Origin: Nocardioides sp. zg-1308
Lineage (GTDB): Bacteria > Actinomycetota > Actinomycetes > Propionibacteriales > Nocardioidaceae
Assembly (NCBI RefSeq): GCF_013155375.1
Contig: NZ_JABJQY010000004.1
Span: 124,001-188,000 of the forward strand
Length of the DNA: 64,000 bases
Direction of reading: 5' to 3'
Shown: positions 41,510 through 50,847 of the stretch, one piece after another
Layout: every line of letters starts with the position of its first letter
Position numbering within the stretch: the first letter of the stretch is position 1
Notes under the pieces: generated by a model
What the model was told of the DNA's origin: nothing
The model's input: only the letters and a program-made list of their open reading frames with translations
Database searches by the model: none
Position numbers and translations under genes: made by a program

Positions 41510-43420
41510 GTGTCCACCACCATTCCCCGTCCTTCCACCCCCGCCTCCTCACCGGCCTCCTCCGCCACCGCTCCTGACGACCACCGCGGCAGCAGCTGGT
41601 GGCGAGTGATGTGCCTGACCGGCGTCGACTACTTCTCGACCCTCGGCTACCAGCCCGGGATCGCGGCGCTCGCCGCCGGGCTGCTGAGCCCGCTCGCCAC
41701 CGTGGTCCTCGTGCTGCTGACCCTGCTCGGGGCGCTGCCGGTCTACCGGCGGGTGGCCGAGGAGAGCCCCCACGGCGAGGGCTCGATCGCGATGCTCGAG
41801 CGGCTCATGGGCTTCTGGAAGGGCAAGCTCTTCGTCCTGGTCCTGCTCGGGTTCGCCGCCACGGACTTCGTCATCACCATGACGCTGTCCGCGGCCGACG
41901 CGACCGCACACCTCGTGGAGAACCCGAACCTCGAGAGCGTCCTGCACGGGCACGAGCTGGGGATCACGATCGTGCTCCTCGCGCTCCTCGGCGGCGTGTT
42001 CCTCCGGGGCTTCCGCGAGGCGATCGGGGTCGCGGTCGTCCTGGTCGGCACCTACCTCTCGCTCAACCTCGTGGTGATCGCCGTCAGCACCTGGCAGATC
42101 ATCCGCGACCCCTCAGTGGTGGGGGACTGGACCAGCGCCCTGACCGAGCAGCACGGCAGCCCGGTGATGATGGTGGCCGTCGCACTCCTGGTCTTCCCCA
42201 AGCTGGCGCTCGGGATGTCGGGGTTCGAGACGGGCGTCGCCGTCATGCCCCTGGTGCGAGGCGACGCCAGCGACACGGAGGCGGCGCCGCGTGGGCGGGT
42301 CCGGGAGACCAAGAAGCTGCTGACCGTCGCGGCGCTGACGATGAGCGGCTTCCTCGTCAGCAGCTCGTTCGTGACGACGCTGCTCATCCCCGCCGCGGAG
42401 TTCGAGGACGGCGGCGAGGCCAACGGGCGGGCGCTGGCCTACCTGGCCCACGCGCACCTGGGCAACGCGTTCGGCACGACGTACGACGCCGCGACGATCG
42501 CCATCCTCTGGTTCGCCGGGGCGTCGGCGATGGCGGGCCTGCTCAACCTCATCCCGCGCTACCTGCCGCGCTACGGGATGGCTCCGACGTGGACGCGCGC
42601 CACCCGCCCGCTCGTCCTGGTCCTCACGGGCACGGCCTTCCTCATCACCTGGCTCTTCGACGCCGACGTCGACGCGCAGGCGGGCGCCTACGCCACGGGC
42701 GTGCTCATGCTGTTCACCAGCGCCGGGGTCGCGGTGACGCTTGCTGCGCGCCGCGCCGGTCAGCGCGCCTGGGCGACGGCGTTCGCGGCCATCACCGCGG
42801 TGTTCGCCTACACGACGGCGGTCAACGTCTGGGAACGACCCGACGGCATCAGGATCGGCGCGTGCTTCATCGCCGCCATCGTGGCCGTGTCGCTGCTGTC
42901 CCGGCTGCGCCGCGCCTTCGAGCTGCGCGTCACCGACGTCGAGCTCGACGCGACCAGCCAGGTCTTCGTCCGGGACTGCGCCCGCCGCACCATCCGGCTC
43001 GTCGCGCACGAGTCCGGACACCGCGGGGCCGCCGAGTACGCCGCCAAGGTCGAGCAGGTGAGGAGGGACCTGGACCTGCCGACGGACCCCGACATCGTCT
43101 TCGTCGAGGTGGTGGTCTCCGATCCCAGCGACTTCGAGAGCCGCCTGCTGGTGCGGGGCGAGGTCCTGCACGGTCGCCACCGCGTCATGACGGTCGAGTC
43201 CTCCAGCGTGGCCAACGCGCTCGCGGCCCTCCTCCTGCACGTGCGCGACGTGTCCGGCGTGGTCCCGCACATCCACATCGACTGGACCGAGGGCAACCCG
43301 GTCAAGCAGATGCTGCGCTTCCTGCTCTTCGGCAACGGCGAGGTCGCCCCGGTCACCCGCGAGGTGCTCCGGCGAGCGGAGCCCGACGTGGCGAGGCGTC
43401 CCCGCGTCCATGCGGGCTGA
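41510..43420 (+). CDS. APC-superfamily transporter, KimA-like (potassium uptake candidate)
   Basis: A 636-residue permease with about 12 helices (opening [20 protein letters not shown]) followed by a ~170-residue cytoplasmic C-terminal domain ([20 protein letters not shown] onward). This length and layout match KimA/YdaO-like K+ importers and KUP-like carriers more than amino-acid permeases. The adjacent KdpD- and KdpE-like genes support a potassium role. GTG at 41510 has only a weak ribosome-binding site. Whether c-di-AMP binds the C-terminal domain, as in KimA, cannot be seen. Confidence 0.75.
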   Translation: MSTTIPRPSTPASSPASSATAPDDHRGSSWWRVMCLTGVDYFSTLGYQPGIAALAAGLLSPLATVVLVLLTLLGALPVYRRVAEESPHGEGSIAMLERLMGFWKGKLFVLVLLGFAATDFVITMTLSAADATAHLVENPNLESVLHGHELGITIVLLALLGGVFLRGFREAIGVAVVLVGTYLSLNLVVIAVSTWQIIRDPSVVGDWTSALTEQHGSPVMMVAVALLVFPKLALGMSGFETGVAVMPLVRGDASDTEAAPRGRVRETKKLLTVAALTMSGFLVSSSFVTTLLIPAAEFEDGGEANGRALAYLAHAHLGNAFGTTYDAATIAILWFAGASAMAGLLNLIPRYLPRYGMAPTWTRATRPLVLVLTGTAFLITWLFDADVDAQAGAYATGVLMLFTSAGVAVTLAARRAGQRAWATAFAAITAVFAYTTAVNVWERPDGIRIGACFIAAIVAVSLLSRLRRAFELRVTDVELDATSQVFVRDCARRTIRLVAHESGHRGAAEYAAKVEQVRRDLDLPTDPDIVFVEVVVSDPSDFESRLLVRGEVLHGRHRVMTVESSSVANALAALLLHVRDVSGVVPHIHIDWTEGNPVKQMLRFLLFGNGEVAPVTREVLRRAEPDVARRPRVHAG

Positions 43421-43442
43421 GCGGATGATGGAGGGTGTGCAC

Positions 43443-44798
43443 ATGTCCGTCAGCAGCGACGAGCCGAGGGCGGGTGCCCTGGGCCGCCGCCGGGTCCTCG
43501 GCGGGTGGCTGCTCGCGGGCCCCGGCTCCGTCGCACTGACCGCGGTGCTGCTCGGCAGCCAGGACCCCGACGGACCGGCGCTGCAGACCATGCTGTTCCT
43601 CGCCCTCGCCGTGGCGTGCGCCCTCGTCGGTGGTCGGTGGCCGGCACTCGCGGCGTCGGCGCTCGGCGCGATGTCGCTGAACTACTACTTCACCGAGCCC
43701 GTCCAGACCCTGCGCATCGCCTCGGCGTCGAACGTCGTGGCGCTGGTCGTCTTCGTCGCGGTGTCGGTGGCCGTCGCCTCGGTCGTGGACTCGGCGGCCC
43801 GCCGCCGTGAGCAGGCCTCGCAGGCCCGCCGCGAGGCCGCGACCCTCGCGATGCTCAACCGGCGGGTCCTGGGCGGGGACTACGACGTCGCGCGGCTGCT
43901 CGACCTCGTCGGCGAGCACTTCGCGCCCAGCGTCGCCGAGCTGGTCGACGCGCAGGCGCCGTTCGACCGCGACGACAGCGTGGCGCCTGTCTCGTCCCGA
44001 CAGGTCCTGGTGCTTCGCGGCCGGCGCGCGGACGACGCCGAGCAGCGCGTGCTCGCCGCGTTCGCCACCCACATCGGCGTCCTCGGCGAACGCGAGGAGC
44101 TGGCCCGCCAGACGCAGGCCGCCCGCGAGCTCGAGGCCGGCAACCGCACCCGGACGGCCCTGCTGGCGGCGGTCTCCCACGACCTGCGTACGCCGCTCGC
44201 CGGCATCCAGGCCGCCGCGGGCACCCTCCTGCGCAACGGCGACCGCCTCACGGGCGACGACCGCACGTCGCTCCTGACGGCGATCGCCGCCAGCACCACC
44301 CGGCTGACCTCGATCGTGGCCGACCTGCTGGACATGAGCCGCCTCCAGACCGGGGCCGTCGAGCCGGTCCTGGCGGCTGTCGACCCGGTGGGCGTCCTCA
44401 CCCGCGTGCTCGCCGACCTCGAGGCGGCCGGACGCGTCGACGTCGTCGGACCGATGCCGCACGTGCGCGCCGATGCCGGGCTCCTGGAGCGGGTGCTGGC
44501 CAACCTCGTGGGCAACGCGCTGCGCCACACGGACGGACCCGTGGAGGTCTGTGCGACCGCGCACCACGAGCGGGTCCGGCTCGCGGTCGTCGACCACGGT
44601 CCCGGGGTGGCGGACACCGACCGGCCGCGCATGTTCGAGCCGTTCCAGCAGGTCGGCGACCACGGCCACCGTGACGGCGTAGGCCTCGGGCTCGCCGTGG
44701 CCCGCGGCCTCGCGGAGGCCCAGGGCGGGGCGCTCGAGGCCGGGACGACGCCGGGCGGTGGCCTGACGATGGTCGTCGAGCTGGGGGCCGCCCGGTGA
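43443..44798 (+). CDS. sensor histidine kinase, short KdpD type
   Basis: A 451-residue kinase. Helices at about 22-120 form a DUF4118/KdpD transmembrane block (MSLNYYFTEPVQTLRIASA is the hallmark). A linker, the H-box SHDLRTPLAG (His246) and an ATPase domain with LVGNALRHTDG and VGLGLAVARGLAE follow. The N-terminal KdpD and USP sensing domains of canonical KdpD are missing. ATG at 43443 follows GGAGG by eight bases; longer starts at 43410 and 43428 lack one. Its stop overlaps the response-regulator start. Confidence 0.88.
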   Translation: MSVSSDEPRAGALGRRRVLGGWLLAGPGSVALTAVLLGSQDPDGPALQTMLFLALAVACALVGGRWPALAASALGAMSLNYYFTEPVQTLRIASASNVVALVVFVAVSVAVASVVDSAARRREQASQARREAATLAMLNRRVLGGDYDVARLLDLVGEHFAPSVAELVDAQAPFDRDDSVAPVSSRQVLVLRGRRADDAEQRVLAAFATHIGVLGEREELARQTQAARELEAGNRTRTALLAAVSHDLRTPLAGIQAAAGTLLRNGDRLTGDDRTSLLTAIAASTTRLTSIVADLLDMSRLQTGAVEPVLAAVDPVGVLTRVLADLEAAGRVDVVGPMPHVRADAGLLERVLANLVGNALRHTDGPVEVCATAHHERVRLAVVDHGPGVADTDRPRMFEPFQQVGDHGHRDGVGLGLAVARGLAEAQGGALEAGTTPGGGLTMVVELGAAR

Positions 44799-45472
44799 GG
44801 ATCCTGCTGGTCGAGGACGACCTGGTCCTGCGCACGACGCTGGCCATCGGGCTGCGGGCCGAGGACCACGAGGTGCTCGTCGCCGCCGACGGTCGCACGG
44901 CCCTGGACGCGCTGCGCGAGGACGCGCCCGACCTCGTCGTCCTCGACCTGGGACTTCCCGACATCCCGGGCCTCGAGGTCCTGCAGTCCCTGCGGACGTG
45001 GAGCCGGCTGCCCGTCATCGTCCTCTCCGCCCGGACCGACTCGCAGGACAAGGTCGGTGCGCTCGACGCCGGTGCCGACGACTACGTCACGAAGCCGTTC
45101 GGCGTCGACGAGCTGCACGCCCGGATCCGCTCGGCCGGCCGACGTGGTGCCGTCACCGCGGCGCCGGTGGTCACCGAGCACCTGCGGATCGACGTGGCCG
45201 CCCGGCAGGCCAGCCGGGACGGCGCGCCCGTGCGGCTCACCCCCACCGAGTGGGCGATCCTCGAGGTGCTGCTGCGACACCCCGGACGGCTGGTCGGCCG
45301 CGCCGACCTCCTCCACGAGGTGTGGGGCCCCGCCTACGACCGCGAGACGAACTACCTGCGCACCTACATGGCGACGCTCCGCAAGAAGCTCGAGGTCGAC
45401 CCCTCCCGCCCGGTGCACCTGGTCACCGAGCCGGGCCTGGGGCACCGGTTCACGCTCGAGCCCGGCGCGTAG
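44795..45472 (+). CDS. kdpE: KdpE-like response regulator
   Basis: A 225-residue OmpR-family regulator: receiver domain with Asp51 (VVLDLGLPD) and the switch Lys in TKPFGVDEL, then a winged-helix DNA-binding domain (LTPTEWAILEVLLRHPGRLV, NYLRTYMATLRKKLE). The GTG start overlaps the kinase stop (GTGA). It is expected to control the neighbouring KimA-like transporter gene; no kdpFABC genes are in the window. Confidence 0.9.
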   Translation: MRILLVEDDLVLRTTLAIGLRAEDHEVLVAADGRTALDALREDAPDLVVLDLGLPDIPGLEVLQSLRTWSRLPVIVLSARTDSQDKVGALDAGADDYVTKPFGVDELHARIRSAGRRGAVTAAPVVTEHLRIDVAARQASRDGAPVRLTPTEWAILEVLLRHPGRLVGRADLLHEVWGPAYDRETNYLRTYMATLRKKLEVDPSRPVHLVTEPGLGHRFTLEPGA

Positions 45473-45493
45473 CCGCGGGCGTGACCGCTTGCG

Positions 45494-47644
45494 TCAGGGC
45501 GCCCGGTCGTGCGGCACGTCGCAGGTCGCCACGGCCCGGGAGGTGTTGCCCGCGAGATCGTCGGCGGTCGCGACCATGGCGTACGTGCGCCCGTCGCCGC
45601 GCCCGTCCCGAGCGGCCCGCACCGCGACCCGTCCGCCGTCCCTGACGACGGCCCCCGGACGGAGGGGCTCGTCCGCCGTCACGTCAAGGCCGACCGCGGC
45701 CAGCCCGGACCGGGCGTCGCTGCCGGTGACGTCGGCCACCTGCACCAGGCGATGGTCCGGCGGCCACAGGACGCACGGCTGCTGCGGCATCCCGACGATC
45801 GTCGGTGGCGTGCGGTCGATGCGCACCTCCACGTGCTCCGGGACGCCGGCGGTGCCCAGGAGGTCGACCGCCCAGAAGGTCACGCGGTGGACACCCTCCT
45901 CGGTGAGCGGCGGCAGGACCAGCTCGGGGCCGGGATCGACGACGGCCATGGGCGGGAGGCCGCCGCCCCGTTCCACGATCGCTCGGATCTCCCGCACCCC
46001 GACGCCGTCGTCGGTGGCCGTGACGGCCACCGAGACGTCGCTCCGGTTCCATCCGGCAGCGTTGGGCCCGGGGGTCACGGCGTGCGCCGTCGTCGGCGCT
46101 GCGGTGTCCTGCGGGGCGGGGTAGGGCGGCGGTGTGACCTGCCCGATGCCGGTGAAGTCGACGTGCACGAGCCGGTGGCCCGGCAGCTCGGTGAGCTCGT
46201 CGCGGACGACCCGCGTCTCCGCAGCGGCGTCGTACCAGTAGGGCTCGGCCTCGGCCGTCAGCGCGGTGCCCGTCGGGAAGGCGTAGTGGAGCCGCGCAGG
46301 CCGCCCCTCCAGGGCACGGCCGTGCAGGTACATCACCAGGGCGTGCTCGCTGACGTGGTACATGTTCTTGCCGAACCCGGTCTTGCGCAGGTCCTGGACG
46401 ACGGGATCACGAGCGGGGCGGACGTACGTCTCCCGGACCGGCGACCCCCGGTCCACGAACACGTCCAGCCAGCTCCGCGCGCTGGTGGCCAGCCACTCCC
46501 GATGCGCGAAGTCGTCCCCGAGGTCGAGGGAGGCGAGCGTCTGGTCGGCCTCGTCGTGGACCCACCACTCGCTGTCGCGTTCCACCGCGGTCGGCTCCGC
46601 GCCGGTCCGTGCCTGGTTCCACCGGGCGGCGGGGCCGTCCCAGGCCCGGTGCAGGAGCACCGAGAGGTCGCCCGCAAGACCCGACCAGGGGCGGTCGGGA
46701 AACACCATGTTGGCGTTGAGGATGAGCTCCTGGCTCTTGACGGAGTGCCCGAAGTCGGTCTGCTGGGCGTTGAAGCGCCCGACGCGTGCGGTGCGGCCCC
46801 AGAACCACCACGACTCCGGGCCGGCGCCTCGGTGCCGCGCCACCAGCTGCTCGGTCACGAGGCGGAGGTCGTCGCGGAACTGCTGGCGCCGGGCAGGGTC
46901 GCTCAACACGTCGATGTTCGGCAGCAGCAGCGCCGAGCCGGGCACGAGGTAGTTGGTGATGTCGCCGCCGTTGCCCCCCGTGTCCACCTCCGTGGACTGT
47001 GTGAAGTCCACGGCGTCCTTGATGCGGGAGGTCTCGGCGTCGTAGTAGCGCTCGAAGAGGAGGTCCCGGACGGCGAGGAGGTCGGCCTCCACTGCCGGGT
47101 CCCGGGTGACGTTGTAGTACATGCCGAAGGCGAGGCCCAACGACGCGAGGTCGAAGACCTCCTTGCGTGCGAAGCGGTCGGCCGGAGCGCCGTTCACGTC
47201 CAGCACCCCGAACCAGCCACCGTGGACGGTGTCGCGAGCGTGCGCGTTGATCCAGTCGATGCCTGCCTTGGCGTAGGTGAGGTAACGCGCCTCCCCGGTG
47301 AGCAGGAAGGCGACCGAGTAGCCGTAGACGCCACGGGCGAGGGTCGGGAGGCCGCGCTGGCTCCGGACCGGGGGGTCGGTCAGGAGCTCACCGTCGCGGC
47401 CGCGCCAGGACGGGAAGTTGCCCACCGGAACGCCGAGGGCGGACGGGGTGTCCCAGTAGGGGAGCAGGTCCTCGCGGTGGTGTTCCAGCCATGTGTCGCC
47501 GCCGAGCACACCCGGTTCCGCCTCCACGGCCGACTCGGCTGCCGGCGCGTCGACTGCAGTCGTGCCCGGTCCTACGGCGAGGCCGGCAGCCAGTGCCAGT
47601 CCGCAGAGGAGCGCGGTTGGGACGCTGGTGCTTGCCGTCGTCAT
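45494..47644 (-). CDS. secreted (alpha/alpha)6-barrel protein of AGE/glycan type
   Basis: A 716-residue exported protein. A signal peptide (about 1-30, ALLCGLALAAGLAVG) is followed by an N-acylglucosamine 2-epimerase-like helical barrel (about 45-480, with HGGWFGVLDVNGAPADRFAR and GKNMYHVSEHALVMYLHG). Two Ig-like or cadherin-like beta domains (about 490-710, with VSVAVTATDDGVGVREI) complete it. The sugar-binding fold suggests a polysaccharide epimerase, isomerase or lyase at the cell surface; no specific activity is assigned. ATG at 47644. Confidence 0.72.
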   Translation of the reverse strand: MTTASTSVPTALLCGLALAAGLAVGPGTTAVDAPAAESAVEAEPGVLGGDTWLEHHREDLLPYWDTPSALGVPVGNFPSWRGRDGELLTDPPVRSQRGLPTLARGVYGYSVAFLLTGEARYLTYAKAGIDWINAHARDTVHGGWFGVLDVNGAPADRFARKEVFDLASLGLAFGMYYNVTRDPAVEADLLAVRDLLFERYYDAETSRIKDAVDFTQSTEVDTGGNGGDITNYLVPGSALLLPNIDVLSDPARRQQFRDDLRLVTEQLVARHRGAGPESWWFWGRTARVGRFNAQQTDFGHSVKSQELILNANMVFPDRPWSGLAGDLSVLLHRAWDGPAARWNQARTGAEPTAVERDSEWWVHDEADQTLASLDLGDDFAHREWLATSARSWLDVFVDRGSPVRETYVRPARDPVVQDLRKTGFGKNMYHVSEHALVMYLHGRALEGRPARLHYAFPTGTALTAEAEPYWYDAAAETRVVRDELTELPGHRLVHVDFTGIGQVTPPPYPAPQDTAAPTTAHAVTPGPNAAGWNRSDVSVAVTATDDGVGVREIRAIVERGGGLPPMAVVDPGPELVLPPLTEEGVHRVTFWAVDLLGTAGVPEHVEVRIDRTPPTIVGMPQQPCVLWPPDHRLVQVADVTGSDARSGLAAVGLDVTADEPLRPGAVVRDGGRVAVRAARDGRGDGRTYAMVATADDLAGNTSRAVATCDVPHDRAP

Positions 47645-47742
47645 GAGGACGCCTCCAGGTGCCGAGATTCCCCACTATGCGCCCCTCCGCCAGGAGCGGA
47701 CCCCATGGGCTAGACCGCTGGCCTGTGGCAGGCGTGCGCGGC

Positions 47743-48249
47743 TCAGGCGAAGGGGTTGGGCAGGGCTCCGGGGAGACCGGCGAGCAGCTCCCGCGCCCGT
47801 GCCGCGTGCTTGTGCTCGACCAGGACCTCGTACCTGGTGGCGACGACCTGCGTCACCGAGGAGAAGTCGCGCTGGCCACGGGTGAAGGCGTAGCCGATGA
47901 GCGCCCAGACCAGCCCGAACGTCGCTCCGAAGAAGGCCGTGCTGAGCAGCACCTGCCAGGTGTCGGACGTGGTGAAGAGCGCGAAGATGAGGCCGACGAA
48001 GACGCCGAACCACAGGCCGGACAGGATGCCGCCGAGGGCGACACGGCCCCAGGTCAGTCGGCCGGTGATGCGCTCGATGCGCTTGAGGTCGGTGCCGACG
48101 ATCATCAGGTGCTCGACCGGGAACTCCTGGTCGGCGAGGAAGTCGACGCTCTTCTGCGCGGCCGCGTAGTCGTCGTAGACCGCGAGCGACTGCGGGAACT
48201 GGAGCTTGAGGGGCGAGGACGGGGCGGCACCGGGGGTGGACATGCTCAT
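47743..48249 (-). CDS. general stress protein (GSP17M-like) membrane protein
   Basis: A 168-residue protein with an N-terminal segment LAVYDDYAAAQKSVDFLADQ, the LMIVGTDLKRIERITGRLTW motif, a helical hairpin (GGILSGLWFGVFVGLIFALF, then FFGATFGLVWALIGYAF) and a C-terminal RYEVLVEHKHAARARELLAG. This is the usual GSP17M-type layout. ATG at 48249 and at 48243 are both possible. Confidence 0.85.
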   Translation of the reverse strand: MSMSTPGAAPSSPLKLQFPQSLAVYDDYAAAQKSVDFLADQEFPVEHLMIVGTDLKRIERITGRLTWGRVALGGILSGLWFGVFVGLIFALFTTSDTWQVLLSTAFFGATFGLVWALIGYAFTRGQRDFSSVTQVVATRYEVLVEHKHAARARELLAGLPGALPNPFA

Positions 48250-48439
48250 GCGTCCCAGTGTGCACGCACCATGTCGAGAAGACGCCGTGCCCGCGAGCCA
48301 CGTATGGGACGGCACCTCGTGGGCACCGTGCGGCCACGGTCGTCAGGCCCGCCGGAGGCTGCGGGTCACCGACCGGGCTCCGCGGCTCAAGAAGCGGGCC
48401 GCGGAGCCACCCGCCACGGACGGTGTCGCCCGCCGGGCG

Positions 48440-49180
48440 TCACGGGCGGGGCGGGAGCGCCCGGGTCCGGGCGATCTCCTCGGCGAGGTCGACGACCTTG
48501 CGGTTGGACTCCATGGACATGCGGCGGAGGTAGTCGAACGCGGCGTCGGCGTCGATGTCGAGCGTGCTCATCAAGATGCCCTGCGCGCGCCCGATCGTCA
48601 GGCGGTTGTGCATGGCGATGCTGAGGTGCTCGATCTCCCGACCGGCGGACAGCGTCACCGCGAGGTGACCGGCCACCGCCTGGGCGCTGGCCAGGTCGTC
48701 GGCGTCGAAGCGACGACCGATGTCGGCGTAGAGGCTGAGCGCACCGTAGGAGTGCTGGTCGGTGTAGACGAGCAGCGACATCATCGATCCCACCCCCAGC
48801 TCGGTGTGGACCCGCTGCGCCCAGGTCGGGTAGCGGCGGGCGGTGGCCAGGTCGGGGATGACGAGCGTGTCCTGGTCGCGCGTCACGTCGAGGCAGGGGC
48901 CCTCGCCGAGCTCGGACTGCAGCTCGTTGGCCCGCTGCACCACGTCGTCGCTGCCGACGCGCGTGAGCACGCCGCCCCTCTGGTTCACGGTGAGGCCGGC
49001 ATGGTCGCAGCTCGTGACCAGCGACACGGTCGAGTCGACCGCGAGCTGGAGGCGCGTGGACTCGTCCGGGGCGGCCGCGAGGGCGCGCGTCAGGCGTGTG
49101 AACTCGTCCAGGCGCGGGGCCGTCTCCCTCACGTCACTCTCTCCCTCGTCGCGCGCGACGTCCGTGGCACCGGTGCTCAC
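48440..49180 (-). CDS. GAF-ANTAR antitermination regulator
   Basis: A 246-residue protein with a GAF sensor domain (about 35-175, including LGEGPCLDVTRDQDTLVIPD and SMMSLLVYTDQHSYGALSLY) and a C-terminal ANTAR domain (RLTIGRAQGILMSTLDID, AAFDYLRRMSMESNRKVVDL). It should bind paired RNA hairpins to prevent termination in response to a GAF signal. GTG at 49180 is the start. A palindrome matching the TetR-type site lies 15 bp upstream over the likely -10 (TATGAT), so it may be repressed by the neighbouring TetR protein. Confidence 0.9.
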   Translation of the reverse strand: MSTGATDVARDEGESDVRETAPRLDEFTRLTRALAAAPDESTRLQLAVDSTVSLVTSCDHAGLTVNQRGGVLTRVGSDDVVQRANELQSELGEGPCLDVTRDQDTLVIPDLATARRYPTWAQRVHTELGVGSMMSLLVYTDQHSYGALSLYADIGRRFDADDLASAQAVAGHLAVTLSAGREIEHLSIAMHNRLTIGRAQGILMSTLDIDADAAFDYLRRMSMESNRKVVDLAEEIARTRALPPRP

Positions 49181-49194
49181 GGTGCACGGCCCCT

Positions 49195-49209
49195 GTTTAC
49201 ATCATAAAC
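49195..49209. promoter_or_regulatory. TetR-type operator over the GAF-ANTAR promoter
   Basis: GTTTAC, 3 bp, ATAAAC: an imperfect inverted repeat in an A/T-rich island of otherwise GC-rich DNA. It closely matches the palindrome at 50291-50305, and the minus strand reads TATGAT inside it, a good -10 hexamer. Confidence 0.6.
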
Positions 49210-49280
49210 GGGTCGGCCGACACCCCGCGACGCCGGCGACCGCGCACGAGGTCCGGGCGCGCGACCCGCGAGCCCGGTGC

Positions 49281-50015
49281 TCAGCCCCTGATGTGGGCGT
49301 TGCGATCGACGGTCATCCGGTCGAGGAGCGCCTCGAGCGCCTCCTCGAACTCGACGGCGGAGCGGTCCTCGGACAGAGGCTTCCGCAGGCGGGACACGGT
49401 GGGGTAATCGGCCGTCCCGGGCTCACCGGTCTGGTCGTCCAGGACGTCCAGCGGCCCCACGTCCGCACCGTGCACGGCGACCTCGAGGAGGAGGTGGCCC
49501 AGCAGGAAGCTGGTGTAGGCCCGGTAGCCGTCGATGGCGGCGTCGTCGCTGAAGCCTTCGGCGAGCAGTCCGGACAGAAAGGTCTCGACCCACTCCAGGC
49601 TGCGCAGCGGCGGGCGGAGCCACGGGGCCTCCGCCGGGCGCGAGGCGACCAGTGGGAAGGCCTTGGGGTGCGCCAGTGCCATGCGGCGGACGCCGTGCGC
49701 CATGCGCTGCAGGAAGTCCTGCCAGCCGTCGCGCGGCTCGTCGAGGACGACGTCGTCGGCGCGCACCTGGGCCACCAGGTCTTCCACGACGGCGTCGAGG
49801 AGGTCCTCCTTGCTGGGGACGTAGCGGTAGAGCGCCATCGCCTCCACGCCGAGCTGCTCACCGAGGCGGCGCATCGTCAGTCCGGGCAGGCCCTGGGCGT
49901 CGATGTAGTCGAGGGCCGCATCGACGATGCGTTGCCGGCTCAGCGGCACGCGGCCGGACGGGGGCGGCTCGTCGTTCACGGCCGCGAGGTCCGCGTCCGG
50001 GTAGTCCTGTGCCAT
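49281..50015 (-). CDS. TetR-family transcriptional repressor
   Basis: A 244-residue regulator with an N-terminal HTH (RQRIVDAALDYIDAQGLPGL, RRLGEQLGVEAMALYRYVPS) and a TetR C-terminal ligand domain of the TetR_C_1 type (SFLLGHLLLEVAVHGADVG). ATG at 50015. Matching palindromes at 49195 and 50291 flank the gene, so the protein probably controls the GAF-ANTAR gene and the small membrane protein gene on either side. Confidence 0.92.
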   Translation of the reverse strand: MAQDYPDADLAAVNDEPPPSGRVPLSRQRIVDAALDYIDAQGLPGLTMRRLGEQLGVEAMALYRYVPSKEDLLDAVVEDLVAQVRADDVVLDEPRDGWQDFLQRMAHGVRRMALAHPKAFPLVASRPAEAPWLRPPLRSLEWVETFLSGLLAEGFSDDAAIDGYRAYTSFLLGHLLLEVAVHGADVGPLDVLDDQTGEPGTADYPTVSRLRKPLSEDRSAVEFEEALEALLDRMTVDRNAHIRG

Positions 50016-50084
50016 GGCAACACCCCCTTGTCGCCGAACACTAGCGCGGGGACCGCCGCCCGCACGTCGCCTCGGCGGATGACC

Positions 50085-50267
50085 TCAGAAGCGGGTACGA
50101 CCGACGACGCGCGCCAGCTTGAAGAACGCGGCCGCCGTCGCCGCGAAGGCGCCGAGCGCCGTCAGCACCGCCCAGCCCTCCGTCGCCTGGCGCCAGGTGA
50201 GCTCGTTCCTGGTGAGGAACGCCCACGTGCTGGCCGCGGGTGTGGGAGACGTGCTGGGGGCTGCCAT
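50085..50267 (-). CDS. small single-helix membrane protein
   Basis: A 60-residue protein with a Pro/Ser/Thr-rich start, LTRNELTWRQATEGW, and one C-terminal helix (AVLTALGAFAATAAAFFKL) ending in basic residues. ATG at 50267 follows GAGGA. A TetR-type palindrome lies 24 bp upstream. No family recognised. Confidence 0.6.
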   Translation of the reverse strand: MAAPSTSPTPAASTWAFLTRNELTWRQATEGWAVLTALGAFAATAAAFFKLARVVGRTRF

Positions 50268-50290
50268 CGGGACCGTCCTCGAGCCGGAGA

Positions 50291-50305
50291 CTTTACGTCG
50301 TAAAC
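50291..50305. promoter_or_regulatory. TetR-type operator
   Basis: CTTTAC, 3 bp, GTAAAC, matching the site at 49195-49209. It lies upstream of the leftward small membrane gene and about 155 bp upstream of the rightward gene at 50459. Confidence 0.6.
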
Positions 50306-50458
50306 ACTGCCTCCTCGGACGCGGGTGCGCAAGGGGGCTCAGGCACGAGCCCCCCGTCTCCGCGACGAGCGCAGGTCTCGACCCGACCGGAAGTCCGACG
50401 GCAGACCGACCGGCAATCCGACCGGTCGCGGGTGACGAACACGTCCCAGGAGGTCGAC

Positions 50459-50785
50459 ATGGACGGAGCCGAGGCTGGCCGCCTCGCCGGGCACGTGCTG
50501 GTGGACCTGCTGTCGGTCCTCGACGACGACCCGCGAGGACAGGACGAGACGGTCGACGCGCTCAGCCTGGCGTTCGAGCGGCTCAACGAGATCCGGGCCG
50601 TGCGGATCACGGTCGACCCGGCGACCGACGAGCTCGAGGTCGACGCCTCGGGCCTGATGGGCGGCCTCGTGCTGACCCTCGGAGGCCTCGCGTGGCTGCT
50701 CGAGCAGCGGGCGGGGATGAGCCGGACCGACGTGACGCTGCGGATGCGGACCTTCCTCGACGGCTCCGGCGAGGTCGGCACCTGA
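50459..50785 (+). CDS. small acidic protein of unknown function
   Basis: A 108-residue protein with an acidic N-terminal helix (GHVLVDLLSVLDDDPRGQDE), a two-strand segment (RITVDPATDELEVDASGL) and a hydrophobic C-terminal helix (GGLVLTLGGLAWLLEQ). ATG at 50459 follows AGGAGGT, a very strong ribosome-binding site; the longer open frame starting at 50240 has none. I do not recognise the family. Confidence 0.68.
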   Translation: MDGAEAGRLAGHVLVDLLSVLDDDPRGQDETVDALSLAFERLNEIRAVRITVDPATDELEVDASGLMGGLVLTLGGLAWLLEQRAGMSRTDVTLRMRTFLDGSGEVGT

Positions 50786-50847
50786 CTCGCGAGCACTCCT
50801 GAGCACGCCCCGCGGGCACCCCGCCGGACGGGCGCGGCTCATGCGAG

